A DNA stretch of 64,000 nt from Clostridium acetireducens DSM 10703 (GCF_001758365.1 NZ_LZFO01000008.1:23252-87251); one strand, 5' to 3'. Counted from the stretch's first letter, positions 26,440 through 36,314 are shown. Numbers and translations are program-made. The notes: a model not told the origin generated them from the letters alone.

Positions 26440-28482
26440 ATGGAGAAAGTAATAGCTTTAGTAGGCAATCCAAACTGTGGAAAAACAAGTCTATTTAATG
26501 CCCTTACTGGTGCCAAGCAGCATGTGGGAAACTGGGCAGGTGTTACTGTAGAAAAAAAAGAAGGAAAGCTAAATTTTAATGGTGAGGAAATAACTGTAGT
26601 AGACTTGCCAGGAACATATAGTTTAGGAGCGTATTCAGAAGACGAAAAAGTAGCTAGGGATTTTATATTAAAAGACAAGCCTTCTGTAATTATAAATGTA
26701 GTAGATTCTACAAATATAGAAAGAAATTTATACTTAACTACTCAACTTTTAGAAATGAATGCTAATGTAGTTTTAGCTGCCAATATGCTAGATGAAGCTA
26801 AAAATAAAAATATAGATATAAATATTAAGGAATTATCTAAAAAGCTAGGAGTAAAAATTTTAGGCACAGTAGCTACAAAAGGTGAAGGAATAAAAGAACT
26901 TATAGAAGAAACAGTAAAAGAAGCAGAATTAAAAGAAAAGGGTAAACGAGAATTAAATTATGGAGAAGATTTTTATAAATATGCAAAGGAAATAAAATTA
27001 TTACTTTTACAAAATAATATAAATATAGGTTATCCTTTAGAATGGACAGCCATAAAATTATTAGAAAATGATGAAGATATAATAGAAGAAGTAGGAAAAA
27101 GAGAAAAAGGTGAAAATGTTATACACTATTTAAAATCAATTCAAGAAAACATAGAAAAAGAATTAGCTATGGATTCTGAAACTTTAGTAGTAGACAAAAG
27201 ATATGAGTTTATATCTAATATTACAGATGAGTGTGTAAAGAGAGAAGAAGAATATAAAGAAAATATATCAGATAAGATAGATAAAGTAGTAACAAATAGG
27301 TGGCTTGGAATACCTTTATTCGCTATTATAATGTTTTTTATGTATCAAATAACAATGCAATTTGGAAATGAATATTTAGGTGGATTTGTAGCAGATGGAT
27401 TTGAATCTTTAGGTGAAAGTTTAGAAGCATATCTTACTGCTAATGGAGCTCCAGAATTACTTATTTCTTTTGTAAGTGATGGACTTATAGGAGGAATGGG
27501 ATCAGTTTTAGAATTTGTACCTTTAATATTTGTTATGTATTTCCTTATATCTATATTAGAAGACAGTGGTTACATGGCAAGAGCAGCTTATGTTATGGAT
27601 AGATTTATGACATCTATTGGTCTTCACGGAAAAACAGCTATTTCTATGATTATAGGAAGTGGATGTAATGTAGCGGGAGTAATGTCTACAAGAACTTTAG
27701 AAAGCAAAAAAGACAGAATGATAGCTATATTAATAAACCCTTTTATATCTTGTACAGCAAAACTTCCAGTATATGCTCTTTTTGCAGCAGCATTTTTTGG
27801 TGGCAAAAAAGTAGGACCTTTTTCATCTAGTGGTATAGTAATATTTTCACTTTATGTATTAGGAATATTAGTAGCTATAATAATGGGAAAAATATTTAGT
27901 AAAACTTTATTTAAAGGTGAAAATTCTTACTTTGTAATGGAACTTCCTCCTTACAGAATACCTACAGCTAAAAGTGTATTTATACACATGTGGGAAAAAG
28001 CAGGAGCTTTCCTAAAAAAAGCAGGAACAATAATATTTGGAGTTGTTGTAGCTGTTTGGATACTTTCAAATATTCCTTTTGGAGTAGAACCAGCTTCTGA
28101 GTATAGTGTATTAGGAAGAATTGGAGGATTTATTGCACCTATTTTCAAACCAGCAGGTTTTGGAACTTGGCAAGCAGGAGTATCTTTATTTACAGGAATT
28201 TTAGCAAAAGAAACTATAATAGCTACTTTAGGATCAGTTTATGCAGCAGGAGAAGGTGCACAATTAACACAATCTATTCAACAAATATTTACTCCACTTA
28301 GTGCTTATGCATTTATGGTTATATCACTTTTATATACTCCTTGTGCAGCAACTATAGGTACAATCAAAAGAGAAACAAACTCCGGAAAATGGGCTCTTTT
28401 TGTAGCAGCTTATACTTTTGCAGTAGGTTGGTTAGTAGCAGTTTTAGTATATCAAGTAGGAAGACTTATGGGACTTAACTAA
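26440..28482 (+). CDS. feoB: Ferrous iron transporter FeoB
   Basis: Membrane Fe2+ transporter with an N-terminal G domain: G1 GNPNCGKTS (9-17), G3 DLPGTYS (55-61) and G4 NMLD (115-118). A helical spacer follows to about 280, then the membrane region (285-680) with gate motifs GSGCNVAGV and NPFISCTAKLPVYALF. The usual Pro in the GCNVPA gate motif is Ala here. Length 680 aa is normal. Last gene of the iron unit; foldback copy C follows within 20 nt. Confidence 0.96.
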   Translation: MEKVIALVGNPNCGKTSLFNALTGAKQHVGNWAGVTVEKKEGKLNFNGEEITVVDLPGTYSLGAYSEDEKVARDFILKDKPSVIINVVDSTNIERNLYLTTQLLEMNANVVLAANMLDEAKNKNIDINIKELSKKLGVKILGTVATKGEGIKELIEETVKEAELKEKGKRELNYGEDFYKYAKEIKLLLLQNNINIGYPLEWTAIKLLENDEDIIEEVGKREKGENVIHYLKSIQENIEKELAMDSETLVVDKRYEFISNITDECVKREEEYKENISDKIDKVVTNRWLGIPLFAIIMFFMYQITMQFGNEYLGGFVADGFESLGESLEAYLTANGAPELLISFVSDGLIGGMGSVLEFVPLIFVMYFLISILEDSGYMARAAYVMDRFMTSIGLHGKTAISMIIGSGCNVAGVMSTRTLESKKDRMIAILINPFISCTAKLPVYALFAAAFFGGKKVGPFSSSGIVIFSLYVLGILVAIIMGKIFSKTLFKGENSYFVMELPPYRIPTAKSVFIHMWEKAGAFLKKAGTIIFGVVVAVWILSNIPFGVEPASEYSVLGRIGGFIAPIFKPAGFGTWQAGVSLFTGILAKETIIATLGSVYAAGEGAQLTQSIQQIFTPLSAYAFMVISLLYTPCAATIGTIKRETNSGKWALFVAAYTFAVGWLVAVLVYQVGRLMGLN

Positions 28483-28500
28483 AAATCAATTAAAATAATG

Positions 28501-28806
28501 AAAAATAAATGAAACAGCTTAAAATTTTCAGGCACATAAAAAATATATAATGCCTTCACTGTACTTTGCAAATAAATCATTGCATTAAGAGACTCTAAGC
28601 ATTAAAAATGGAAAAACTCCTACCCAATTTATGCCCCGTCCTTGGGGCGGAAATTGGCTCATCACGTCCTGTGATGAATTACGGAGTTTTTCTATTTTTA
28701 ATACTAAGAGTCTCTAAAATTTATTCAAATTATTTGCAAAGTACAGTGAAGGCATTATATATTTTTTATGTGCCTGAAAATTTTAAGCTGTTTCATTTAT
28801 TTTTTA
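28501..28806 (-). repeat. Foldback element, copy C (core 28617-28686, - orientation)
   Basis: Same core, reversed. The inner arms keep the family pattern (TTTGCAAATAA, GACTCT). The outer 60 nt (CTTAAAATTTTCAGGCACAT, then ATATATAATGCCTTCACTGT) are unrelated to the other copies and still match the right arm base for base. It begins about 20 nt after the feoB stop. The open frame across it (28608-28832) is an artefact of the repeat. Confidence 0.85.
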
Positions 28807-28872
28807 TAGAGTATCCATGTTTATTTGCCTAATATATGTATTAATATGATATTATAAATATATAAATCTGTT

Positions 28873-28932
28873 AGAATAAGGATAGTATAGACTATCCTTA
28901 TTCTATATGAAGCCCTACCCTTGTGGTAGGGG
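28873..28932 (+). promoter_or_regulatory. Two adjacent hairpins before the response-regulator gene
   Basis: AGAATAAGGATAGT pairs exactly with ACTATCCTTATTCT around ATAG (28873-28904). Then CCCTACC pairs with GGTAGGG around CTTGT (28913-28932). Neither has a T-tract, so they look like leader structures rather than terminators. Role unknown. Confidence 0.5.
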
Positions 28933-28968
28933 AGGTTTGCTGATAAAACTATTATTAAGGAGATAACT

Positions 28969-29640
28969 ATGAAAGAAAAAATATTAATAATTGAAGATGA
29001 AAAAAAATTAGCTCATGTTATGGGTCTTTATTTAAAAAAGGAAGGTTATGATGTTTTTTATGCTTATGATGGGCTAGAAGGTGAAGAATTTATAGAAAAT
29101 AATAGTTATGATATGGTTATACTAGATATTATGATGCCTAAAAAAGATGGATGGTCTTTACTTAAAAAAATAAAGTCTATATGTAATGATACAAAAGTAA
29201 TATTAACTACTGCAAGAGGTGAAGAAGATGATAGAATATTTGGATTAGAACTAGGTGCAGATGATTATATGGTTAAACCCTTAAGCATGAGGGAATTAGT
29301 TTTAAGAGTAAATTTAAGAATAAAGACTAAAACTAATAATGTAAATAATACTTTAATTTTTGATAATTTAACTATAAATCAATCTAATAGAGAAGTTTTA
29401 GAAAATAATAAAAAAATAAATTTAACTCCTAAGGAATTTGAACTTTTATTATTTTTATGCAAAAATCCTAATCAAGTCTTTAATAGAAGTGAAGTTTTAG
29501 ATAAAATATGGGGGTACGATTTTATGGGAGATACTAGAACTGTAGATACTCATATAAAAAATTTAAGAGAAAAAATTAAATTTTGTGCAAATCACATAAA
29601 AACTGTATGGGGAGTAGGTTATAAAATTGATATAAATTAA
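28969..29640 (+). CDS. OmpR/PhoB-type response regulator
   Basis: Receiver domain with acidic pocket Asp10, phospho-acceptor Asp53 (VILDIMMPKKDG) and Lys103 (DYMVKP). The C-terminal winged helix (about 128-223) carries LTPKEFELLLFLCKNPNQVF and DTRTVDTHIKNLREKI. 223 aa, intact. AAGGAG before the ATG. It is followed 12 nt later by a histidine kinase gene that has lost its catalytic half, so its cognate input may be gone. Confidence 0.93.
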   Translation: MKEKILIIEDEKKLAHVMGLYLKKEGYDVFYAYDGLEGEEFIENNSYDMVILDIMMPKKDGWSLLKKIKSICNDTKVILTTARGEEDDRIFGLELGADDYMVKPLSMRELVLRVNLRIKTKTNNVNNTLIFDNLTINQSNREVLENNKKINLTPKEFELLLFLCKNPNQVFNRSEVLDKIWGYDFMGDTRTVDTHIKNLREKIKFCANHIKTVWGVGYKIDIN

Positions 29641-29652
29641 GAGGTTTTAATT

Positions 29653-30303
29653 ATGAGTAAATTAACTAAAAAATTAATTAAATATTACATTTATATAATA
29701 ACTGCAACAATTATACTATGCTTTATAGGCAGTAGTTTATTTTTGTCTAAATTTTATTTAAATCAACAATATAATGAATTAAAATCTTTAACAGAAGATA
29801 TACATAATTCTTTAGAAAAAAAAGAAAATATCTATATTAATTCTAATATAAAGGTATTTTTAATAAAGGATAATTCTGTAATACATATATCTAAAGGAAA
29901 TATGGCTTTAATGCACTTTATGAGAAATATTGATTTTACTTCTTTAAATACTAAAGGCAAAATAACTACTGCTAACAATGATTCTTTTATGTATTATAAT
30001 TTAAAAACTTCTATAGGAAACATATTGGTTTTTAAAAATTCTATACCTTACAAGCAGTATTTAAAAATAACTTACATTATATTAATATCTGTATTTATTA
30101 TTTCTCTATTTCTTTCTATACCCCTTACTTCTTATATAGGCAAGAAATTATCTTATCCTATTTTACAACTAAAAGACATTTCTGAGGAAATAGCTAAAGG
30201 TAATTTTAATGTAGACTTAAAATTAAAAACAAATGATGAAATAGAGGATTTATATAACTCCTTTAAATTTATATTATGTGTACATAATAAACTAAAATTA
30301 TGA
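29653..30303 (+). pseudogene. Histidine kinase truncated after the HAMP domain
   Basis: Sensor half only (216 aa): membrane helix about 12-32, extracytoplasmic domain about 33-135, second helix about 137-160, HAMP about 163-207 (YPILQLKDISEEIAKGNFNV, then LKTNDEIEDLYNSF). After NSFK the chain runs into FILCVHNKLKL and stops. No HisKA or HATPase sequence is found downstream. Only about 30 nt separate the stop from foldback copy D. Autophosphorylation is impossible, so I call it a remnant. Confidence 0.85.
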
Positions 30304-30336
30304 TATATATTTGTGATAATTGTGATGAAATTGTGA

Positions 30337-30732
30337 AATTTAATTATCATTATGTTGTTGAATAAAAAATTACTGATATAATTTGAATATAGAAAATAAT
30401 TAAAAATAATTTGTATAAAAATAATAATACAGCCTCATAAAGAGAGTTTGTAAATAATTAGAATAAATTTTAGACACTCTTAGAATAAAAAATAAAAAAA
30501 CTCCGTAATTCATCACAGGACGTGATGAGCCAATTTCCGCCCCAAGGACGGGGCATAAATTGGGTAGGAGTTTTTTTATTTTTTATTCTTAGAGTGTCTT
30601 AATGAAATGACTTATTTACAAACTCTCTTTATGAGGCTGTATTATTATTTTTATACAAATTATTTTTAATTATTTTCTATATTCAAATTATATCAGTGAT
30701 TTTTTATTCAACAATATAATGATAATTAAATT
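30337..30732 (+). repeat. Foldback element, copy D (core 30501-30570, + orientation)
   Basis: The arms pair almost throughout for about 165 nt, from AATTTAATTATCATTAT at 30337 to its complement ending near 30732, through TTGTTGAATAAAAAATTACT and ACAGCCTCATAAAGAGAG. It lies directly behind the truncated histidine kinase, consistent with the deletion that removed the kinase domain having ended at or near the element. Confidence 0.87.
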
Positions 30733-30846
30733 AGGATTTTCACTTTATTTTTTAAGAAGAATGAAACAGTAGATATTTTTTTAATAATATGAATACATTG
30801 ACATATTAATATAGTAATGATAGTATAAACTTAAATGAATAATTAA

Positions 30847-30940
30847 ACACAGGGGAGCTGATTAGGCAGCTGAGAGTAAGAAATTTAATTCTTTGACCCT
30901 AGTTACCTGAACTGGATAATGCCAGCGTAGGAAGTGTAGG
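30847..30940 (+). promoter_or_regulatory. TPP (thiamine pyrophosphate) riboswitch
   Basis: Consensus elements in order: ACACAGGGGAGCT, GCTGAGAGTAAG, TTTGACCCTAGTTACCTGAA, CTGGATAATGCCAGCGTAGG, AAGTGT. It lies upstream of thiW-thiD-thiM-thiE and switches the operon off when TPP is abundant. Confidence 0.95.
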
Positions 30941-30956
30941 GGTAATATTAGTTTAT

Positions 30957-30986
30957 AACACAATTCCTTCTGGGATTGTGTTTTTT
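30957..30986 (+). terminator. Attenuator terminator of the TPP riboswitch
   Basis: AACACAATTCC pairs with GGGATTGTGTT (one G-T pair), followed by TTTTT. It lies 17 nt after the aptamer. Confidence 0.85.
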
Positions 30987-31033
30987 GGTTTCTAGGCATT
31001 GCCTATTATGCTTCTTTAAAAGGAGGAATAATT

Positions 31034-31528
31034 ATGAAAACTAAAAAATTAACTTTTTCAGCTCTTATGATAGCTATTGGAATAATAGCAGGAAATTTAA
31101 TTTATATACCTGTAGGTATATCTAAATGTTTTCCAGTACAGCATATTATTAATATTTTAACAGCAGTAGCTTTAGGACCAGCTTATTCTGTAAGTATTGC
31201 TTTTGCTATATCTCTTTTAAGAAACATGCTAGGTACAGGCTCTTTATTAGCTTTTCCAGGAAGTATGATAGGAGCTTTTTTAGCAGGGTATATTTATAAA
31301 AAAACTAATAAAAATTTATATGCTATACTAGGAGAAGTAGTAGGAACAGGTATTTTAGGAGCTTTAGCTGCTTATCCTATAGCAAAATTTATAATAGGAA
31401 AAGATGTAGCAGTATTTTTCTTTATGATTCCTTTTTCCATAAGTACTATAGGAGGAAGTATAATTGCATATTTATTACTAAAAGTAAATGAAAATGTAAA
31501 AATACTTAAAAATTTTGGAATTAAGTAA
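31034..31528 (+). CDS. thiW: ThiW, thiamine-precursor (thiazole) ECF S component
   Basis: Substrate-binding membrane subunit of an energy-coupling-factor transporter; ThiW is predicted to import the thiazole moiety. 164 aa with five or six hydrophobic segments and the family N-terminus (LTFSALMIAIGIIAGNLIYI, then PVGISKCFPVQHIINILTAV). No AT module genes are nearby, so it should share the general EcfAA'T module. First gene behind the TPP riboswitch. Confidence 0.88.
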   Translation: MKTKKLTFSALMIAIGIIAGNLIYIPVGISKCFPVQHIINILTAVALGPAYSVSIAFAISLLRNMLGTGSLLAFPGSMIGAFLAGYIYKKTNKNLYAILGEVVGTGILGALAAYPIAKFIIGKDVAVFFFMIPFSISTIGGSIIAYLLLKVNENVKILKNFGIK

Positions 31529-31549
31529 TTAATAAGGAGGACTTTTAAA

Positions 31550-32371
31550 ATGAAAAAAGTATTAACTATAGCAGGCTCAGATAGTAGTGGAGGAGCTGGT
31601 ATTCAAGCAGATTTAAAAACTTTTTCTGCTCATGGAGTCTTTGGAATGAGTGTTATAACAGCAGTTACTGCTCAAAACACTCAAGGAGTATGGGCAGTAG
31701 AGGATATGTCTAAAGAGATTATAGGAAAACAAATTGATGCTATATTTGAAGACATTGAAGTGGATGCTGTAAAAATTGGCATGGTTTCTAAAATTGAAAC
31801 TATAGAAATAATTGCTGAAAAATTAAAACAATATAAACCTAAAAATATAGTATTAGATCCAGTTATGATTTCTAAAAGTGGTTTTGATTTATTAAGACCG
31901 GAATCTAAAAAAGCTTTAATAGAAAAACTAATACCTTTATCTACATTAATAACACCAAATATTCCAGAAACAGAGGCTATTTTAAGCAAAATAAATAACA
32001 AAGAAGTAGAAACTATAGAAGATATGAAAAAAGCAGCTAAAGACATATACACTATGGGACCTAAAAGTGTATTAATAAAAGGTGGACATTTAAAAGGAGA
32101 AGCTATAGATATATTATATGATGGGAAAAATATTAGTGAATTTAAAAATGCTAGAATAAATACAAAAAATACTCACGGCACAGGTTGTACATTGTCTTCT
32201 GCTATAACTTCCAATTTAGCTTTAGGATATTCTATGAAAGAATCAGTAAAACTAGCTAAAGAATATATAACTGTAGCTATTGAAAACTCTCTTGATATAG
32301 GTAAGGGCGTAGGACCTACTAATCACTTTTACACTTTATACAAAAAAGCAGGTATTTTAGATTTAAAATAA
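31550..32371 (+). CDS. thiD: Hydroxymethylpyrimidine (phosphate) kinase ThiD
   Basis: Phosphorylates HMP and HMP-P to HMP-PP for thiamine synthesis. Ribokinase-like fold with AGSDSSGGAGIQADLKTF near the N-terminus, LDPVMISKSG in the middle and the anion-hole motif NTHGTGCTLSSAI near residue 205. 273 aa, complete. AGGAGG before the ATG. Confidence 0.95.
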   Translation: MKKVLTIAGSDSSGGAGIQADLKTFSAHGVFGMSVITAVTAQNTQGVWAVEDMSKEIIGKQIDAIFEDIEVDAVKIGMVSKIETIEIIAEKLKQYKPKNIVLDPVMISKSGFDLLRPESKKALIEKLIPLSTLITPNIPETEAILSKINNKEVETIEDMKKAAKDIYTMGPKSVLIKGGHLKGEAIDILYDGKNISEFKNARINTKNTHGTGCTLSSAITSNLALGYSMKESVKLAKEYITVAIENSLDIGKGVGPTNHFYTLYKKAGILDLK

Positions 32372-32481
32372 AAATATTAAATATTATTGATTTATTATGA
32401 CTTATTAAATAATATTTAGGTAACAGTAACATATATTATAAGAAAAATTATACATGTAACAAATGAAAGGTGGCTTTAAAA

Positions 32482-33321
32482 TTGGAAATTAATAAAAAAA
32501 TAGGAGAAGCCTTAAATAGTATAAAAAATAAAAAACCTTTAGTACATCATATAACTAATTATGTAACAATAAATGATTGTGCCAATATAACTTTAGCCTT
32601 AGGTGGCTCACCTATAATGGCAGAGGAAAAAAAAGAAGTAGAAGAAATGGTATCAATAGTTTCAGCTTTAGTTTTAAACATAGGAGAATTAAGTGAAAGA
32701 ATAGTAGAATCTATGATAATTGCAGGTAAAAAAGCCAATGAATTAAATATTCCTGTAATTTTAGATCCTGTAGCAGTAGGGGCTACTAAATATAGAAGTA
32801 GTGTAATTAAAAAATTCATAAAAGAAATAAAATTTGCAGTAATAAGAGGAAATGTATCGGAAATAAAAGCTATAGCAGGAATAGAAGGAAAAACTAGGGG
32901 TGTAGATGCTTGTAGTGAAGATACTCTTTCAAAAGAAGAAAATTTAATAAAAGCTAAAAAATTAGCAGAAGAATTGAGTAAAAAATTAAAAACTGTAATA
33001 GCTATAACAGGAGAGGTAGATATTATATCTAATGGTGATAAAACCTATTTTATAGAAAATGGAACAGAATTATTATCTAAAGTTACAGGTACAGGTTGTA
33101 TGTGTACTTCACTAATAGGAAATTATTGTGGAGCAAATAAAAATTATTTATTAGGTGCTTTATCTGGAGTAGCCACTATGGGTATAGCAGGGGAAATAGC
33201 TAAAGAAAATATGTTAAAAAAAGATGCAGGTATAGGTACTTTTAAAGTGGAATTGATGGATGCTATTTATAAGTTTTCACTAAAAGACATAGAAAATAGG
33301 GGGAATATTTATGAAAAATAA
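32482..33321 (+). CDS. thiM: Hydroxyethylthiazole kinase ThiM
   Basis: Phosphorylates hydroxyethylthiazole. Family motifs: [39 protein letters not shown] and [13 protein letters not shown]. The TTG at 32482 lies 8 nt after AGGTGG, which is better placed than the GTG at 32470 inside that site. The 98 nt before it hold an AT-rich inverted repeat (AATATTAAATATT) and may carry a weak internal promoter. It overlaps thiE by 11 nt. Confidence 0.94.
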   Translation: MEINKKIGEALNSIKNKKPLVHHITNYVTINDCANITLALGGSPIMAEEKKEVEEMVSIVSALVLNIGELSERIVESMIIAGKKANELNIPVILDPVAVGATKYRSSVIKKFIKEIKFAVIRGNVSEIKAIAGIEGKTRGVDACSEDTLSKEENLIKAKKLAEELSKKLKTVIAITGEVDIISNGDKTYFIENGTELLSKVTGTGCMCTSLIGNYCGANKNYLLGALSGVATMGIAGEIAKENMLKKDAGIGTFKVELMDAIYKFSLKDIENRGNIYEK

Positions 33322-33946
33322 TGTAGACTATAGTGTTTATTTAGTTACAGATAGGGATATATTAAAAGGAAGAAGTTTAGAAAAAGCTGTAGAAGATGCT
33401 ATATTAGGCGGAGCAACTTTAGTACAACTTAGAGAAAAACATGTATCTAGTTTAGATTTTTATAAAGTAGCTTTAGCTGTAAAAGAAATTACAAGTAAAT
33501 ATAATGTACCACTTTTAATAAATGATAGATTAGACATTGCCTTAGCAGTAGATGCAGAAGGACTACATATTGGACAAAGCGATATTCCAGCAGATATAGC
33601 AAGAAATATTTTAGGAAAAGATAAAATACTAGGAGTTTCAGCGGGAACTATAGAAGATGCTTTAAAAGCAGAAAAAGATGGAGCAGATTATTTAGGTGTG
33701 GGTGCAATATTTAAAACTAATAGCAAAGACGATGCAGACCACACTAGTATAGAAACTTTAAAAGAAATTAAAACTAAAGTTAATGTTCCTATAGTTGCTA
33801 TAGGAGGCATAAGCAAATATAATTTATCAGAATTAAAAGGAACTAATATAGACGGAGTAGCAGTAATCTCAGCAATTTTAGGTGGAGAAGATATAAAAGA
33901 AACAACAAAAGATCTTAAAAAAGAAGTTTTAAAAGCATTAAAATAA
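33311..33946 (+). CDS. thiE: Thiamine-phosphate synthase ThiE
   Basis: Joins HMP-PP and thiazole phosphate into thiamine phosphate. TIM-barrel motifs: [40 protein letters not shown] and [13 protein letters not shown] [13 protein letters not shown]. 211 aa, complete. Last gene of the salvage operon. No thiC, thiG or thiH here, so the unit suits salvage of imported precursors. Its stop codon lies inside the arm of foldback copy E. Confidence 0.95.
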   Translation: MKNNVDYSVYLVTDRDILKGRSLEKAVEDAILGGATLVQLREKHVSSLDFYKVALAVKEITSKYNVPLLINDRLDIALAVDAEGLHIGQSDIPADIARNILGKDKILGVSAGTIEDALKAEKDGADYLGVGAIFKTNSKDDADHTSIETLKEIKTKVNVPIVAIGGISKYNLSELKGTNIDGVAVISAILGGEDIKETTKDLKKEVLKALK

Positions 33947-34341
33947 AAAATCAATAGATTGTTGAATAAAAAATCATAAATATAATTTGAATATAGTAAA
34001 TAAATAAAAATAATCTGTATAAAAATAATAATACAGCCTCATTAAAGAGAGTTTGTAAATAATTTGAATGAATTTTAGACACTCTTAGAATAAAAAATAA
34101 AAAAACTCCGTAATTCATCACAGGACGTGATGAGCCAATTTCCGCCCCAAGGACGGGGCATAAATTGGGTAGGAGTTTTTTTATTTTTTGTTCTTAGAGT
34201 GTCTTAATAAAATGACTTATTTACAAACTCTCTTTAATGAGGCTGTATTATTATTTTTATACAGATTATTTTTATTTATTTACTATATTCAAATTATATT
34301 TATGATTTTTTATTCAACAATCTATTGATTTTTTATTTAAT
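33940..34341 (+). repeat. Foldback element, copy E (core 34106-34175, + orientation)
   Basis: It bridges two convergent genes. The left arm starts at the thiE stop codon and the right arm ends at the hsp20 stop codon; both genes end within the palindrome (AAATAAAAAATCAATAGAT and complement). Further pairs: TTGTTGAATAAAAAATCAT, ACAGCCTCATTAAAGAGAG (an extra T relative to copy D, matched by an extra A in the opposite arm). Confidence 0.88.
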
Positions 34342-34773
34342 ATCAATTTTAATTCTTTTATCATTGCCTTTATTTATTTTAGGAAGAACAATTTTTAAAA
34401 CACCGTCATTAAAGGAAGCAGATATTTTACTTTCATCTACATTATCTATATAGAAACTTCTTTTGAATTCTCCATAGCGTCTTTCACGTCTAACATAATT
34501 TTCATTTTTATCTTCCATAGAATCATTTCTTTTTGCACTAATTGTTAAATAGTTATTGTTAAATTCTATATTTATATCTTCTTTTTTAATTCCAGGTAAA
34601 TCAGCTGCCATTAAATAGTTTTCATCTGTTTCTTTTATATCTACATTAATATTTACTTGTAAGTCACCCATGGAAGAAAAGAAATCATCATTAAAGAAAT
34701 TTTTAAAAAATGGTGAAAATACATCCTGCTTATTAGTTACATTATTTCTTCTAAAAGGAATCATATCAAACAT
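34333..34773 (-). CDS. Small heat-shock protein, Hsp20/alpha-crystallin family
   Basis: ATP-independent holdase chaperone, 146 aa. The alpha-crystallin domain runs from VNINVDIKETDENYLMAADL to the C-terminus. It contains PGIKKEDINIEFNNNYLTIS and FKRSFYIDNVDESKISASF, then NDGVLKIVLPK. AGGAGG lies before the ATG. CtsR-type operators lie about 80-105 nt upstream. Convergent with thiE across foldback copy E. Confidence 0.93.
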   Translation of the reverse strand: MFDMIPFRRNNVTNKQDVFSPFFKNFFNDDFFSSMGDLQVNINVDIKETDENYLMAADLPGIKKEDINIEFNNNYLTISAKRNDSMEDKNENYVRRERRYGEFKRSFYIDNVDESKISASFNDGVLKIVLPKINKGNDKRIKIDIK

Positions 34774-34849
34774 TCTAAAAACCTCCTATTTTATTTGATT
34801 AATATATTTTACTTTATGTTTTAAGTTTGTATTTATATTATAACCATAA

Positions 34850-34880
34850 AGTCAAAGAAAGTCAAAGTCTATAAGTCAAA
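34850..34880 (-). promoter_or_regulatory. CtsR-type operator repeats upstream of hsp20
   Basis: AGTCAAAGAAAGTCAAA (34850-34866) is a tandem heptamer in CtsR register, and a third AGTCAAA lies at 34874-34880. CtsR is the class III heat-shock repressor of Firmicutes; the site implies heat or misfolding induction of hsp20. The orientation differs from the gene's strand, which CtsR boxes tolerate. Confidence 0.65.
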
Positions 34881-35142
34881 GAAAAATGGAATTATATTAA
34901 AATAATAAAAACAATATTTATATAATTTGTTTTAATTCATTTTTTTTATAATTCTAAGTATTATAGAGGAGAACAAACATTTATTAAGATTATTTAATGA
35001 ACAAGATTCTCTATTTATGCTAACGTGTTTAATCCTATTTTATTCTCTAAAACCACTATTAGAGCCATTTGAGAAAATTACACTTATATAGTATAATATA
35101 AACGTATGAGTATGTGTTCATATGAAGTAAGGAGGTTTTATT

Positions 35143-35733
35143 ATGGAGCTGAGAAAAGCTCACAAAAGGGATGCAAAAGAAGGATCTTATTTAATTCATA
35201 GAGCAGTAGGAGAATTAGCTAATTCTGTGTTTAGCTCTAATGATGATAAAAAAATAAGAAATTTTTTATCACAATTATTTATGAAAGGCAAAAATAGGGT
35301 AAGCCATGAATATGCAGATGTAATAGAATGTGATGGGAAGGTAGTGGGACTTGCTCTTTCTTATCCGGGATATGTAATGGAAAAATTAGATAAGCCTATA
35401 CTTGAGTTTTTAAAGGGAATGTATAAGGAAAATCCTAAAAAGTATAAAGAAAATGTTATGCCTATAATGAATGTAGAAGAAGCAGCAAAAGATGAATATT
35501 ATTTAGATTCTTTGGCAATTAGTCCTAAATACTCAGGAAAAGGTTTTGGAAGTAGTTTAATAAAAAATGTAATTAAAAGGGCTAAAGATTTAGGATTTAA
35601 AAAAACTTCTCTTATAGTAGAAGTTAATAATAAAAATGCAGAAAAGCTATACAAAAAATTAGGCTATAAAAAGCAAGAAAAAGTTATAATGAAGGATATA
35701 GAGTTTTATAGAATGGTAAAAAGCTTATCTTAA
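35143..35733 (+). CDS. GNAT family N-acetyltransferase
   Basis: Acetyl-CoA-dependent acetyltransferase, 196 aa. The CoA-binding motif A is DEYYLDSLAISPKYSGKGFG followed by SSLIKNVIKRAKDLG, then motif B VEVNNKNAEKLYKKLGYKK. The N-terminal half is less conserved. Substrate not predictable. AAGGAGG before the ATG. The upstream 370 nt hold the hsp20 promoter region, and near 35088 a TATAGTATAAT box that may be this gene's -10. Confidence 0.9.
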   Translation: MELRKAHKRDAKEGSYLIHRAVGELANSVFSSNDDKKIRNFLSQLFMKGKNRVSHEYADVIECDGKVVGLALSYPGYVMEKLDKPILEFLKGMYKENPKKYKENVMPIMNVEEAAKDEYYLDSLAISPKYSGKGFGSSLIKNVIKRAKDLGFKKTSLIVEVNNKNAEKLYKKLGYKKQEKVIMKDIEFYRMVKSLS

Positions 35734-35775
35734 ATTCTAATATTCATTTCTTAGTTAAATATCAATTATTCAATT

Positions 35776-35886
35776 AAATAACTGCAATTGGTAATATGAA
35801 ATTTACACATTAAATATTTATATTTTGTATAAATATTAGCATTTGAAATTCTTTATTTAGTTTCAAATTACAAATTGCAGTTATTT
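35776..35886. repeat. Imperfect 26-bp inverted repeat after the GNAT gene
   Basis: AAATAACTGCAATTGGTAAT then ATGAAA (35776-35802) pairs with TTTCAAATTACAAATTGCAG then TTATTT (35861-35886), with two mismatches. The loop of about 58 nt contains a further AT-rich hairpin (AAATATTTATA / TATAAATATT). It resembles the outer arms of the foldback elements but has no core. It could be a terminator of the GNAT gene. Confidence 0.6.
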
Positions 35887-35908
35887 TAATGTAATTTAGT
35901 AAAAGGTA

Positions 35909-36155
35909 GTATAATTTGAATATAGAAAATAATTAAAAATAATTTGTATAAAAATAATAATACAGACTTATAAAGAGATTTTGTAAATAAGTTATTTTAT
36001 TAAGACAATCTAAGAACAAAAAATAAAAAACTCCTACCCAATTTATGCACCGTCCTTGGTACGGAAATTGGCTCATCACGTCCTGTGATGAATTATGGAG
36101 TTTTTTTATTTTTTATTCTAAGAGTGTCTTAAATTTATTCAAATTATATCAATTT
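35909..36155 (-). repeat. Foldback element, copy F (core 36031-36100, - orientation, right arm deleted)
   Basis: The core has altered stem bases (ATGCACCGTCCTTGGTACGG) but unchanged loops. The right arm jumps from TTTATTCAAATTA straight to TATCAATTT, missing the segment between two TTCAAATTAT repeats, while the left arm still has its counterpart (ACAGACTTATAAAGAGATTT). This is a decayed copy formed by short-repeat deletion. Confidence 0.8.
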
Positions 36156-36314
36156 AAAATACAAACATTGCCTTAAAAAAGTACTATTTATAAAAACTAA
36201 AATGCTATGTATAGGGTTCTACAGGTGTGGAAAGTATATTAATATTTATAATAGTAGGATTTAATTTAATGCAATTATATTTTTTTTATAGGTTTATGGT
36301 ATAATAAAACTAAA

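Noticed and set aside
28608..28832. Open frame of 74 codons on the + strand downstream of feoB
   Set aside because: It runs through foldback copy C (core and right arm); similar accidental frames appear in other copies, and there is no ribosome binding site or coding pattern.
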